From Croceibacterium xixiisoli (GTDB lineage: Bacteria > Pseudomonadota > Alphaproteobacteria > Sphingomonadales > Sphingomonadaceae): DNA of 64,000 bases. The notes beneath the pieces are model-generated. The model saw only the letters and a list, made by a program, of their open reading frames with translations. It had not been told where the DNA came from and ran no database searches. Positions 33,809 through 43,081 of the stretch are shown one piece after another (within the stretch, counting starts at the first letter, position 1; the number at the start of each line of letters is the position of its first letter). A program made the translations under genes and the position numbers. The stretch is taken from positions 124,001 through 188,000 of the forward strand of contig NZ_WTYJ01000004.1 in NCBI RefSeq assembly GCF_009827305.1, written 5' to 3'.

Positions 33809-35908
33809 ATGAACTCCGACCATTCCCCCGCCGCTGGTTCCCTTTGGCCGGATGTGCCCGCACCGCAGGCCCCGCAGCGCGATCACTGGATCAGCCAGCT
33901 GGGCCGACGGCGCAACGATCCCTATGACTGGCTGAAATTCGTGCCCGAGGAAGGATCGCGCACGATGGACAATCTGCCACCCGATCTGCGCGCTCATCTG
34001 CAGGCGGAAATCGACCACTCGCAGGCCATGCTGCAGGTGCTGGCCCCGCTGGAGGCGCAATTCCACGCCGCCATGCAGGCCCGCGCGCCGGAAATCGACG
34101 CACCGCTGCCGATCTCGTCCCACGGCTGGCGCTATGGTTTCCGCCAGACGGCCGATGGCGCCCACCGCGTCTTCACCCGCACCGCGCCCGATGGGGCGGA
34201 GCAGGTGCTGTTCGATGAGGCGGAACGGGCGGCCGGCCATGCCTATTACCGGGCGACCGATCACCAGCACAGCCCGGATGACCGCTGGTTCGCCTGGGCA
34301 GAGGATCTAATTGGGGATGACCGGCACCGGATTTGCCTGCTGGACATGGACAGTGGGGATATCCGCGTCGTGGTGGCGGCCGATGCCTATGGCTATGGCG
34401 GTTTCACCTTCGCGCCATCCTCCCAGCAGCTGTTCTGGATCTGGCGTGATGTGCACAGCCGCCCGACGCGGCTCTATCGCACCGCCCTCGCCGGCGGGCC
34501 GGACGTGCTGGTCTATGAGGAGCAGGATCCGGCGATCTTCATGCAGGTGGCGCGCACGGCGGCGGGCAGTTTTGTCGCCCTGACGCTGGCCGGGCCCGAC
34601 ATGTCCGAAGTGCATCTGATCGCCGCCGGGGCCGAAACCGCGCCGCCCCGGATCGTCCGCGCGCGCGAACGTGGCACCAGCTATGCAATCAACGAATGGG
34701 CCGGGCAATTGCTGATGCTGACCGATGCCGATGGGGCGATCGATCGCAAGCTGCTGGCGCTCGACGCGGTCAGTTTCGCGGTGACTGGCGAACTCGTCGC
34801 GCATCAGGAAGGCCGGCCAATCCTCACCATCCTGCCGTTTGCCGATGCCTTGGTTCGGCTGGAACGCAGCAATGGCCTGCATCGGCTGGTGCTGCGCGAT
34901 GCCTCCGGGCGGGAAGTGCCGATCGCCTTTGACGATCCCGCCTATGCGCTGTCGTTGATGCCGGGGCAGGAATATGGCGCGCGGCGGTTGCGCATTACCC
35001 ACCAGACTCCCGCCAGCCCACCGCGCTGGATCGATATCGATCTGCGCACCGGCGCTTGCGAAACGGTCGGCACGGTCCGGCCGCGCAATTTCGCCTCTGC
35101 CGATTATCGGGTGGAACGGCTGGAAGCTCGCACCGATGATGGCCGGCTGGTGCCCATCACTTTGTTGTCGCGAGCAGACATGCCGGCCGATCAGCCCGCG
35201 CCGCTGCTGCTCAATGGCTATGGCGCCTATGGTTATTCCAGCGAGGCGCAGTTCTCCCTGCCGGCCACCGTGCTGGTGGACGCCGGTTTCCGTTATGCCA
35301 TCGCCCATGTGCGCGGCGGTTCGGAACGGGGGCGGCGCTGGTTCTTCGAAGGGCGGCGGATGCAGAAGCGCAATTCGATGAGCGATTTCATCGCCTGCGC
35401 CCGCCATCTCACCTCCCTTGGCCGCGCGCATGCAGGGGCAATCGTGGCGCAGGGGCGTTCGGCCGGCGGCCTGCTGGTCTGCGGTGCGATGAACATGGAA
35501 CCCGAATTGTGGGCCGGGGTGATCGCGCAGGTGCCCTTCGTCGACATGCTCAACACCATGAGCGACGCCGATCATCCTTTGGTGCCGCTGTTCCGGCCCG
35601 ACTGGGGCGATCCGCTCGCCGATCCGGAGGCTTACGACTACATCGCCTCGATCTCTCCCTATGAGAACATCGCCGCCGCGCCCTATCCGCCGCTGCTGAC
35701 CACGGCCGGGCTGAAGGATGACCGTGTGCCCTATTGGGAACCGGCCAAGCTGGTGGCGAATGTTCGGGCGCTATCGACCAGCCGCAATCCGGCGATCCTG
35801 CATCTGGATCCGGACAGCGGCCACCAGTCGAGCGGCGATCAGGACAGCGAATTTGCCGAGGCGGCGCTGCTGTGGGCCTTTGCGAAGCAATGCGTCAGAG
35901 CAGGCTGA
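33809..35908 (+). CDS. Prolyl oligopeptidase family (oligopeptidase B-like)
   Basis: Serine peptidase of about 699 residues (family S9A). It has an N-terminal cap helix (RRNDPYDWLKF), a beta-propeller (about 80-410) and a C-terminal alpha/beta-hydrolase domain with LLNGYGAYGYSS, nucleophile AQGRSAGGLLV, catalytic Asp in LKDDRVPYW and His in DSGHQSS. There is no signal peptide, so it is cytoplasmic. It cleaves short peptides, after basic residues if true oligopeptidase B. ATG 33809 lies 25 bases after the PaiB stop, without a strong ribosome site. Its 3' end overlaps the convergent MFS gene by 14 bases. Confidence 0.87.
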   Translation: MNSDHSPAAGSLWPDVPAPQAPQRDHWISQLGRRRNDPYDWLKFVPEEGSRTMDNLPPDLRAHLQAEIDHSQAMLQVLAPLEAQFHAAMQARAPEIDAPLPISSHGWRYGFRQTADGAHRVFTRTAPDGAEQVLFDEAERAAGHAYYRATDHQHSPDDRWFAWAEDLIGDDRHRICLLDMDSGDIRVVVAADAYGYGGFTFAPSSQQLFWIWRDVHSRPTRLYRTALAGGPDVLVYEEQDPAIFMQVARTAAGSFVALTLAGPDMSEVHLIAAGAETAPPRIVRARERGTSYAINEWAGQLLMLTDADGAIDRKLLALDAVSFAVTGELVAHQEGRPILTILPFADALVRLERSNGLHRLVLRDASGREVPIAFDDPAYALSLMPGQEYGARRLRITHQTPASPPRWIDIDLRTGACETVGTVRPRNFASADYRVERLEARTDDGRLVPITLLSRADMPADQPAPLLLNGYGAYGYSSEAQFSLPATVLVDAGFRYAIAHVRGGSERGRRWFFEGRRMQKRNSMSDFIACARHLTSLGRAHAGAIVAQGRSAGGLLVCGAMNMEPELWAGVIAQVPFVDMLNTMSDADHPLVPLFRPDWGDPLADPEAYDYIASISPYENIAAAPYPPLLTTAGLKDDRVPYWEPAKLVANVRALSTSRNPAILHLDPDSGHQSSGDQDSEFAEAALLWAFAKQCVRAG

Positions 35909-37223
35909 CAGCTTCCTTCATGGTTTCCCGCCGGGCGCGCAGGAAGGATCGCAGCGCGCAGAAGGCTGACAGGCCAAGCGCGGGGATGGCGGTCAGCGTG
36001 ATCGCGTTGAGCAGGTGGTTGTCCAGCAGATGATCCGACAGCGTGCCCGCGATCAGCGGGCCACTGGCGGAAAACAGCGAGACGACGAAGCTCCAGATAG
36101 CAAAGCTGCGCGCGCGCAGCGTTGCCGGGGTCAGATCCTGCAGCATCGTCGGCACCAGCGCATTGGCGGTGCAGGTGGCGAACAGGAACAGGCCGGTGGC
36201 CACCAGCGCCTGGTTGACGTGGCCCGCGTGGGTGAGGAACAGCAGGGACGGGATCGCGGCGATCGCCATCACCCCCATGATCAGCGGCCGCGCCGCCATG
36301 CCGAACCGGCGCCCGACCATTCGATCCAGCAATCCGGCAATCGGCAGGCAGCCGACGCTGGTGGCCAGCACGATCGTGCCCATGGCTGATCCCAGCGTAT
36401 CGATGCCCGCGTCGAACCGGCGCTGCAGTGCCAGGGAAATCAGCTGGTTGAGCGCCTGCACCGCGACCAGCAGGCAACCCGCGACGCCAACGAACAGCCC
36501 GACCGCCTGCCAGCGTTCACGCAGGAACAGCGTCAGCGAAGGGCGGGTGTCGACGTCGACCGAGTTGACATGGCGCGGGGGATCGAGTGTCAGCAGGCAC
36601 AGCAGGAACAGCGGCAGCCCGGCCAGCGAAATCAGCAGGAACCCCTTGCGCCAGGCTTCCATGGCGAAGGGGAAAATCTGGTCGGCCGTGGCGATGATGG
36701 TGCTGGCGGAATAGAACCCGATGCTCGAACCGATCGCCATCAAGGCGGCAAAACTGAGATTGGCGAGCACCCGGTCGCGCTGCGGCGCCAGATCCGGAAT
36801 CATCGAATAAACCAGGGGAATCATGGCAAATTCGGTAATCCCGCCGGCCGATCGACTGATGAAGAACAGCGGAAAATTGGGGGCAAAAGCGCTCAGCACC
36901 ATCATCGCGGTGGAGGCCACGATCAGGCACAGCAGCACCAGCTTGCGCGAAAACCGATCGGCAAAGCGCGACAGCGGAATGGCGACGGCACTGCCGACCA
37001 GAATGCCGGCCAGCCCCTGCAGGGCGCCGAGCATCGCATCGCTGACGTCGAAGGTTTTCTGGATGGCGGCCAGCGACAGCGACTGCAGCCCCATGTCGCT
37101 CATCTGCGTGCCGCAGGTTATGCCCAGGAAGGCAACGGTGAACAGGGCGCGCGCAGACCAGCGGGCAGGCGCCGCCTCTACCGGAATTTCAGCATTATTG
37201 TGATGTGCCGAATCCGAAGTCAT
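35895..37223 (-). CDS. MFS transporter
   Basis: Permease of about 442 residues with 12 predicted helices, an MFS signature in the loop between helices 2 and 3 (SRFADRFSRK) and a mid-protein charged loop (DPPRHVNSVDVDTRP). The specificity is unknown. The closest pattern is the sphingomonad MFS group often next to TonB receptors and hydrolases. ATG 37223 has only weak ribosome-site sequence; the frame is open to 37304. It is divergent from the siderophore receptor. Confidence 0.85.
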   Translation of the reverse strand: MTSDSAHHNNAEIPVEAAPARWSARALFTVAFLGITCGTQMSDMGLQSLSLAAIQKTFDVSDAMLGALQGLAGILVGSAVAIPLSRFADRFSRKLVLLCLIVASTAMMVLSAFAPNFPLFFISRSAGGITEFAMIPLVYSMIPDLAPQRDRVLANLSFAALMAIGSSIGFYSASTIIATADQIFPFAMEAWRKGFLLISLAGLPLFLLCLLTLDPPRHVNSVDVDTRPSLTLFLRERWQAVGLFVGVAGCLLVAVQALNQLISLALQRRFDAGIDTLGSAMGTIVLATSVGCLPIAGLLDRMVGRRFGMAARPLIMGVMAIAAIPSLLFLTHAGHVNQALVATGLFLFATCTANALVPTMLQDLTPATLRARSFAIWSFVVSLFSASGPLIAGTLSDHLLDNHLLNAITLTAIPALGLSAFCALRSFLRARRETMKEAVSLL

Positions 37224-37338
37224 CCCGGTTCTCTTTGTTCCAACACGCCCATGCCACACCCGAACCTCGTTTGAATCGCGGCAAGGCTTATTCTGGCGGG
37301 CCATATTGCAGTTGATTCAGGCCAACCCCGCCAATGGT

Positions 37339-37357
37339 ATTGCAAGTGATTAGCAAT
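37339..37357. promoter_or_regulatory. Fur-like box upstream of siderophore receptor
   Basis: ATTGC-AAGTGATTA-GCAAT, a 19-bp element of the type TGCAA(A/G)TGATT-(A/C)GCAAT that I associate with Fur-regulated receptors in proteobacteria. It lies 60 bases before the receptor start in the divergent gap shared with the MFS gene. Confidence 0.55.
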
Positions 37358-37417
37358 TGCCTTCATGGCGGGCGCATATAGGCGCCCATAGGGACGGGCG
37401 ATAGAGGGAGTTTGCAC

Positions 37418-39583
37418 ATGTTGGTTTTGCGGGGGAAGTTGAATCGCGCGGCGATGCTGATGGCCAGCGTCACCATGATTGTTCCGGGCATGGCCTTGGC
37501 GCAGGATGCCGAACCTGCGGAACAGGATGCAGCCCCAACCAGCTTCGAAACGGTGAAGCAGGACGATGGCGCGATCATCGTCACCGCACGCCGTTACGTG
37601 CCGCAAGGCGCCATCACCGCCAGCAAGACCAATGTGCCGCTGATCGAAACGCCGCAATCGGTGTCGGTTATTTCGCGTGACCAAATCGATCTGCTCAACT
37701 TCGTCGATGTGCAGGAAGCGGTGCGTTACACCGCCGGTGTCGCGGGCGAAAACTACGGCCCGGATCTGCGCTTCGATTTCCTGCGCGTTCGCGGCTTCAT
37801 CCCCGTCCAGTACATAGACGGGCTGCAGGCGCCGGTCAGCGACACGATCGATAACGTCGGCCTCGATCTCTATGGCTTCGAAGCGATCGATATCCTCAAG
37901 GGCTCGTCCAGCGTGCTCTATGGTTCGACCCCGCCGGGCGGGATCTACAACCTCACCAGCCGCCGGCCTTCCTCGCGCTTCGGCGGCGAAGTGCAGGTCA
38001 AATATGGCACCGACGATTTCAAGCAGATCGCCGGCACGATCACCGGCCCGCTGACCGACGGGGTGAATGCTCGCGTTACCGGCATGTATCGCGATCGCGA
38101 TGGCCAGACCGATCATGTCACCGCCCGCCGCGCCTATGTCGCGCCCGCCGTTTCGGTGGATATCACCCCCGATACGAAGCTGACGGCGCTGGGTTATTAC
38201 CAGTGGGACCGCGTCGAAGGCGATACCAATGGCTTCCTGCCTGCGCTGGGCGTGCTCTATCCCAATCCGGAAGGGGAACTGCCGCGCAGCGTGAACCTGG
38301 GTGAACCGGATTACAATTTCTACCGCCGCGAACAGTGGGGCGCAGGCTATGAACTGACCCACCGCTTCTCTTCGGCGCTGCGCTTCACGCAGAACCTGCG
38401 TTGGACCGATTACAGCGAATATCAGCAGATCATCTATGCCAACGGTCTGGGTGCCGACAACCGCACGGCTTCGCGGGCGAACTTCCCGTTCGCCGATGAC
38501 ACCCAGCAGTTCACGGTCGACAACCGGTTCGATGCCCGGTTCGCCACCGGCGCGATCGAACATCAGGTGCTGGTTGGCTTCGACTATCGCAACTACCGCG
38601 AACAGTCGGCCTTCGCCTTCGCGGCCGCCACGCCGATCGACATTTTCAACCCGGTTTACAGCACTGTACCAATCGTCGCCCCGGCAGTCGCGCCGTTCAC
38701 CGACGTACGGCTGAAGCAGTACGGCCTCTATGTTCAGGATCAGCTGAAGCTCAGCAACTTCATCCTGACCCTGTCGGGCCGTCAGGACTGGTCCGAAGTG
38801 ACCGATTACACCAAGACGCCTGATCTTGAGACCAATCAGAACAAGTTCACCTGGCGGGTGGGCGCCACCTATCTGACCGATGCCGGTATTGCGCCCTACA
38901 TTGCCTATTCGACCTCGTTCCTGATCAATGTCGGCTCGACCGTGGGGGGTGAACGCTTCGTTCCGAGCGAGGGCAAGCAGTGGGAAGCCGGCATCAAATA
39001 TGACGCGCGCGGCCTGGGGGACGATGTCCGTCTGTTCGCGACGGCGGCTGTGTTCCGGATCGAACAGGACAATCCCCTGCTGACCGATCCGAGCAGCGTT
39101 TTCAACGATATCCAGACCGGCCAGATCGTGTCCAAGGGCGTCGAACTGGAAGTCGTGACCCGCATCCAGGAAAAGCTGAGCATTAACGCTTCCTACAGCT
39201 ACACCGACGCCAAGATCACGCGCACCGAATTCCTGCCCGAACTCGGCGCCCGGCTTGAGGCGACTCCGCAGCATAAGGCATCGCTGTTCGTGGATTACAC
39301 CCATGACACCGGCGCGCTGGCTGGTTTTGGTGGGGGCTTCGGCGTACGCCACCTCAGCAGCAGCCCGGGCGTGACCCCCACCACCATTCCGGCGGTGCTG
39401 TACACCAGCCCGGGCGTGACGCTGTTCGACGCCGCGCTGCATTACGACATTCCGGGCTGGCGCCTGGCGGTGAACGGCAGCAACATCTTCGACAAGCGCT
39501 ATGCCGGTCGTTGCAACGGCCCGGTCGGCTGCTTCTTCGGCCAGAGCCGCCAGATCATCGCGACGGTGACCAAGCAGTTCTGA
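37418..39583 (+). CDS. TonB-dependent siderophore receptor
   Basis: Receptor of about 721 residues: signal peptide ending ALAQ, TonB-box region (GAIIVTARR), plug with TNVPLIETPQSVSVISRDQI and AIDILKGSSSVLYGSTPPGGIYNLTSRRP, which are classic for hydroxamate/ferrichrome-type (FhuA/FoxA-like) receptors. The barrel ends with a C-terminal Phe (ATVTKQF). ATG 37418 follows GAGGGAG. The Fur-like box upstream points to iron repression. A strong terminator follows. Confidence 0.92.
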   Translation: MLVLRGKLNRAAMLMASVTMIVPGMALAQDAEPAEQDAAPTSFETVKQDDGAIIVTARRYVPQGAITASKTNVPLIETPQSVSVISRDQIDLLNFVDVQEAVRYTAGVAGENYGPDLRFDFLRVRGFIPVQYIDGLQAPVSDTIDNVGLDLYGFEAIDILKGSSSVLYGSTPPGGIYNLTSRRPSSRFGGEVQVKYGTDDFKQIAGTITGPLTDGVNARVTGMYRDRDGQTDHVTARRAYVAPAVSVDITPDTKLTALGYYQWDRVEGDTNGFLPALGVLYPNPEGELPRSVNLGEPDYNFYRREQWGAGYELTHRFSSALRFTQNLRWTDYSEYQQIIYANGLGADNRTASRANFPFADDTQQFTVDNRFDARFATGAIEHQVLVGFDYRNYREQSAFAFAAATPIDIFNPVYSTVPIVAPAVAPFTDVRLKQYGLYVQDQLKLSNFILTLSGRQDWSEVTDYTKTPDLETNQNKFTWRVGATYLTDAGIAPYIAYSTSFLINVGSTVGGERFVPSEGKQWEAGIKYDARGLGDDVRLFATAAVFRIEQDNPLLTDPSSVFNDIQTGQIVSKGVELEVVTRIQEKLSINASYSYTDAKITRTEFLPELGARLEATPQHKASLFVDYTHDTGALAGFGGGFGVRHLSSSPGVTPTTIPAVLYTSPGVTLFDAALHYDIPGWRLAVNGSNIFDKRYAGRCNGPVGCFFGQSRQIIATVTKQF

Positions 39584-39600
39584 TTATCGGCTAAACGCAA

Positions 39601-39638
39601 AAAAGGGGCCGGATGCCAGGCGCATCCGGCCCCTTTTC
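39601..39638. terminator. Strong bidirectional terminator
   Basis: A 15-bp perfect stem (AAAAGGGGCCGGATG / CATCCGGCCCCTTTT) with a seven-base loop and an A-tract/T-tract on either side, between the convergent receptor and SGNH hydrolase genes. Confidence 0.85.
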
Positions 39639-39655
39639 TTGAGCTTGGGGCTGGC

Positions 39656-40561
39656 TTAGTCGAGGCCCAGCGTCTCCGCTGCTACCGCTTTCATCCGCTG
39701 CGTAACCTCAGGCCTCAGCGAAAAATCGCGTGCCACCTGCTCGTTTTCGCCCAGCGATCGGGGATCCTGCCCGGTCAGCGCGCCGAAGATCACCAGCGTC
39801 TGCAAATAATGGCCATAGGGGCTGGCGTGGACATTGTCGGACGTCCACAGGCTGACCGCCTGGTTGCGGGCCGTGTCATAGGGATTGGCGCGGGCGACCC
39901 CCTGTTCGATGGCGTTCTTCCACGCCGGGCCGACCGGGATCAGCCTGTCCACCAGCGGGGTCCTGGCCTTCAGATCCGCAAAGGCCGTCGCCATCGCGTC
40001 GAAGGCATCGGCCGGGGGCTTGCCATGCCACAGCCCGCTGGGGATGAAGATCTGGTCGGCACGGGCCCAGTTCACCATCAGATGGATGGTGACATCGGGA
40101 TTGGCGCGTTTCAGCGCCTCGGTGATGCTGTTGATCGACTGGATGGAAATCTTGCTGTCCATCGCCGATCGCGCGTTCAGCAGGCTGTATTCCTGGATCA
40201 CCACCACGTCCCAGGGTTGCTGAAACACTTCGGGTTTGATCCGGGCGTGCCAGTCCAGATCCACGCCCAGCGATGTTTCCTGATAGACCGCGTAATCCAG
40301 CCCAGCCTGCTGGGTAAACAGCTTGAACATGCCGGGCACGCCGCCGGTATCCTGCCGGTTCAGATCGGTCACCCCGGCCGATCCATAGCGTTGGATCTGG
40401 GCATAGGAGCCTTGCGTGAAGCTGTTGCCCACGAACAGCACGGCCGGAACGCCGGGGGTGCGCCGATCGACGACTTCGGCCGCGTCGCTGGTACAGGCAG
40501 AGCTCAGCAACAGGCCGAACAGCAGGGTCAGGATCAGACGGATATCATATGCTCGCATCAT
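39656..40561 (-). CDS. SGNH/GDSL-type hydrolase, probably lipoprotein
   Basis: Protein of about 301 residues with a lipoprotein-type signal (LLFGLLLSSACTSDA). The SGNH fold shows block I FVGNSFTQGS and block V DNVHASPYGHYLQ, with the catalytic Asp/His pair. Such enzymes deacylate polysaccharides, lipids or cell-wall sugars. ATG 40561 or 40558. It lies 11 bases after the acyltransferase stop, so the pair probably adds and removes acyl groups on the same envelope glycan (inference). Confidence 0.8.
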   Translation of the reverse strand: MMRAYDIRLILTLLFGLLLSSACTSDAAEVVDRRTPGVPAVLFVGNSFTQGSYAQIQRYGSAGVTDLNRQDTGGVPGMFKLFTQQAGLDYAVYQETSLGVDLDWHARIKPEVFQQPWDVVVIQEYSLLNARSAMDSKISIQSINSITEALKRANPDVTIHLMVNWARADQIFIPSGLWHGKPPADAFDAMATAFADLKARTPLVDRLIPVGPAWKNAIEQGVARANPYDTARNQAVSLWTSDNVHASPYGHYLQTLVIFGALTGQDPRSLGENEQVARDFSLRPEVTQRMKAVAAETLGLD

Positions 40562-40571
40562 GGCCTGTCGC

Positions 40572-41756
40572 TCAGGCAAGGCTTTCCTGTCTCACCTGCT
40601 GCCGCTGGAAAGACGGCGGCACGATCAGCGCGCGGAACGGGGAACTGCGGATGATCATTCCGGCGGCATAGGACAGGGCAACCAGCAGCAGGGTGATGAT
40701 CGGGATCAGTATGGTGCTGGATCCGGCGCCGGCAGCGTTCAGATAAGTGTTTATTCCGGTCGCCTTCACCAGCCCGCTCAGGATGGCGATGCCGAACAGA
40801 TGGAAGATATAGACCGGCAGGGTGAAGCGCCCGACGGCGGAAACGACCCGGCCGGGCAGCGTATCGAAATTGAGCGCTCCCAGGAACTGGGCGGACACCC
40901 ACAGCGCCAGCGGGGCAATGACCAGCTTCGATATCTTGGCGTCGACGCCGTAATTGACCATGGCAACCGCGATGATCAGATAGGCCAGCCCGCCGGACAG
41001 GGCCTTGGTCAGATTGGCGGAACCGATCACCCGCTTCCACGGATCGCGCAGATACATGCCCAGGAAAAACCAGATGGCATTTGACGCAACCGATTCCAGC
41101 ATCACCATCGCCAGCGGCGGAGACAGCAGGCCCTGGGTCGCGGCCAGGATCGGCTCGTAAGCCCACGCCAGGGCAAAGGCCGGCACCAGCACCCAGACGG
41201 CGTTCTTGCCGAAGGCGCGGTGGAGCAGCCAGGCCAGCAGATAGAGCAGCGGCAGCGCCCAGATGTACCAGAAGGCCGTCGGCAGAAACAGGCTGGCCAG
41301 ATAGCCGAGCGGATCGGGCGCCGGATGCCCGCCGCGCAGAGCAGGGTGCAGCGTGCGCAGCAGATAGGCCGCCGTCCAGAACAGATAGATGAAATAGAGA
41401 CCGAAAATCTTGGGGTAAGACGCCGTCAGCGGTTTCCTGAGCGCGGAAAAGGCCAGGAAGCCGGATACGAAAAAGAACAGCGGCATCCGTAACGGGGTGA
41501 AGATGGCGCTGAATTCGTGCCAGAACACGAAGGATTCCGGGTGGATATCGGTGTTGAACCAGCCAGATACATGCAGCAGCACGACCAGCAGGATCGAAAA
41601 CCCCTTGGCAGCGTCGATCCAGCCCAGTCTGGCTGGCGCGGCAAGGCCATCGGCCTTCGCCGCAAAGATACCCTCAGCTTTGTCCAAGATTGCGGCCCCG
41701 TCGCAGCTACCCGTAGGCGGGTGGGCTAGCAGTCGGTTCTTCGCACCTGCAACCAA
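40572..41756 (-). CDS. Acyltransferase 3 (OafA-like) family membrane protein
   Basis: Integral membrane protein of up to 394 residues with about ten hydrophobic helices and the acyltransferase-3 signatures: RLGWIDAAKGFSILLVVLLH near the N-terminus (the family R/K-x10-H motif) and PLFFFVSGFLAF. Family members O-acylate surface carbohydrates. The start is uncertain: TTG 41756 is the longest and TTG 41687 closer to the usual length; neither has a clear ribosome site. First gene of an operon with the SGNH hydrolase. Confidence 0.83.
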   Translation of the reverse strand: MVAGAKNRLLAHPPTGSCDGAAILDKAEGIFAAKADGLAAPARLGWIDAAKGFSILLVVLLHVSGWFNTDIHPESFVFWHEFSAIFTPLRMPLFFFVSGFLAFSALRKPLTASYPKIFGLYFIYLFWTAAYLLRTLHPALRGGHPAPDPLGYLASLFLPTAFWYIWALPLLYLLAWLLHRAFGKNAVWVLVPAFALAWAYEPILAATQGLLSPPLAMVMLESVASNAIWFFLGMYLRDPWKRVIGSANLTKALSGGLAYLIIAVAMVNYGVDAKISKLVIAPLALWVSAQFLGALNFDTLPGRVVSAVGRFTLPVYIFHLFGIAILSGLVKATGINTYLNAAGAGSSTILIPIITLLLVALSYAAGMIIRSSPFRALIVPPSFQRQQVRQESLA

Positions 41757-41818
41757 AGCCGGGTGAACCGGTCTGTGCGTGCGATGTTACGATTATGAAC
41801 AGGGTTAATGCGGACCGT

Positions 41819-41859
41819 TTCGACGCAGGATAGCCGCAGGTTCCCCTCGCTGCGTCGAA
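41819..41859. repeat. Inverted repeat in the gap before the amidohydrolase gene
   Basis: TTCGACGCAG and CTGCGTCGAA, perfect ten-bp arms with a 21-base loop, between the divergent acyltransferase and amidohydrolase genes. It may be an operator pair or an RNA hairpin. Further on, TTGACA (41879-41884) could be a -35 box and is part of a second small dyad (TTGAC...GTCAA). Confidence 0.4.
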
Positions 41860-41941
41860 CAGCACGCACATGTCCGCCTTGACACTAAAGTCAACTTAAA
41901 TAGTAGAGAATAGCGTCACATCACGGCGCATGGGGCGGGAC

Positions 41942-43081
41942 ATGGCAAAAACAAGGCGCAATTTCCTCAAGCTGGCCGGGGCGTCGGCAACGATCGCCTC
42001 CTTCGGCGGGTTTTCCACCCTATCGGCTCTTGCCGCCCCGGCGCCCCGGGTGCTGGTCGATTGGCACAGCCATTATCTGTCCGATGCGGAACTGAATTTC
42101 CTGGCCGCGCGCAACACTGCACCCCGCCTGTTGCGGGCCGCAGATGGCACGGCGCAGATCGACAATGTGGCGACCGCATCCGGCGCAGGTTTGGCCTTCA
42201 ATGGCGTTGCACGGTCGAACGTGGAAACACGGCTGCAGCAATTGGACGCTCATAGGATCCAGCGGCAATTGCTGTCCCAGACCATTCCGCTCGGCTTCGA
42301 TGCCACGCTCTCGATCGAGGATCAGCGCGCGCTCTATCGCGCCTATAATGACGAACTGGCGCATGTGGTGCGCAGCCATCCCGATCGGTTCCTGGCGGTC
42401 GCCGCGCTCCCTTCGGCCGATCCGCGATGGGCGGCCGAGGAACTGCGCCGCGCGCATCAGGATCTGGGCTTCATCGGCGGCTCGCTGCCGCTCAATGCCT
42501 TCATCTCGCTCAAATCCGCGCGTACCCTGGCGCCCCTGTTCGAACAGGCGCAGAAACTGAACAGCCATTTCCTGATCCATCGTGGCCCGGCCAGCAGCCT
42601 GCTGCCGGATCAGCCCGCGGTAATCATTCCCGAAGACACCGGCTTTGCCCGCTGGGGCCTGATCAACGGCTATCATCTCACGGCGGGCGGCATCACCCTG
42701 GGGCTGACCGATTTCCTCGATCCCTATCCCGATGTCAGTGTGGAGATCGTGATGCTGGCCGGCTATCTGCCGCATCTGCTCGACACCTGGATCGCGGCCG
42801 GGCGCGACAATGGCATTGCCGATCCGCTGGCCCGCTTGCGCCGGCTCTATCTCGATACCGGGCCCTACAGCCGCAATGGCGAATGGGTGGTCCAGGCCGT
42901 GCGCAAGCTGGGCGCGGACCGGATCCTGTTCGGCACCGATTACGGCGTCGGCGGGGGAGAGAAGGGGGATATCGGCCCCTCCATCACCACGCTGGACGTG
43001 GCCCTGACCCAGGAAGAACGGCGCCGCGTCTATGTCGAAAACAGCCGCGATCTGCTCCGGGCCAAGGGCGTCAGCGTCTGA
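41942..43081 (+). CDS. Amidohydrolase (ACMSD-like) with Tat signal
   Basis: Protein of about 379 residues of the amidohydrolase-2 (ACMSD/decarboxylase-like) family: a Tat-type signal (KTRRNFLKLAGASA), metal motif VDWHSH, LIHRG, LAGYLPHLLD and ILFGTDYG with the catalytic Asp. It acts on aromatic or amino-carboxymuconate-type carboxylates in relatives. Tat export of this family is less usual. ATG 41942 or 41930. Its stop is one base from the stop of the convergent serine hydrolase. Confidence 0.85.
   Translation: MAKTRRNFLKLAGASATIASFGGFSTLSALAAPAPRVLVDWHSHYLSDAELNFLAARNTAPRLLRAADGTAQIDNVATASGAGLAFNGVARSNVETRLQQLDAHRIQRQLLSQTIPLGFDATLSIEDQRALYRAYNDELAHVVRSHPDRFLAVAALPSADPRWAAEELRRAHQDLGFIGGSLPLNAFISLKSARTLAPLFEQAQKLNSHFLIHRGPASSLLPDQPAVIIPEDTGFARWGLINGYHLTAGGITLGLTDFLDPYPDVSVEIVMLAGYLPHLLDTWIAAGRDNGIADPLARLRRLYLDTGPYSRNGEWVVQAVRKLGADRILFGTDYGVGGGEKGDIGPSITTLDVALTQEERRRVYVENSRDLLRAKGVSV

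Noticed and set aside
37220-39442. Antisense frame of 740 codons opposite the siderophore receptor
   Set aside because: No domain character; the plus-strand receptor is complete with signal, plug and C-terminal Phe.
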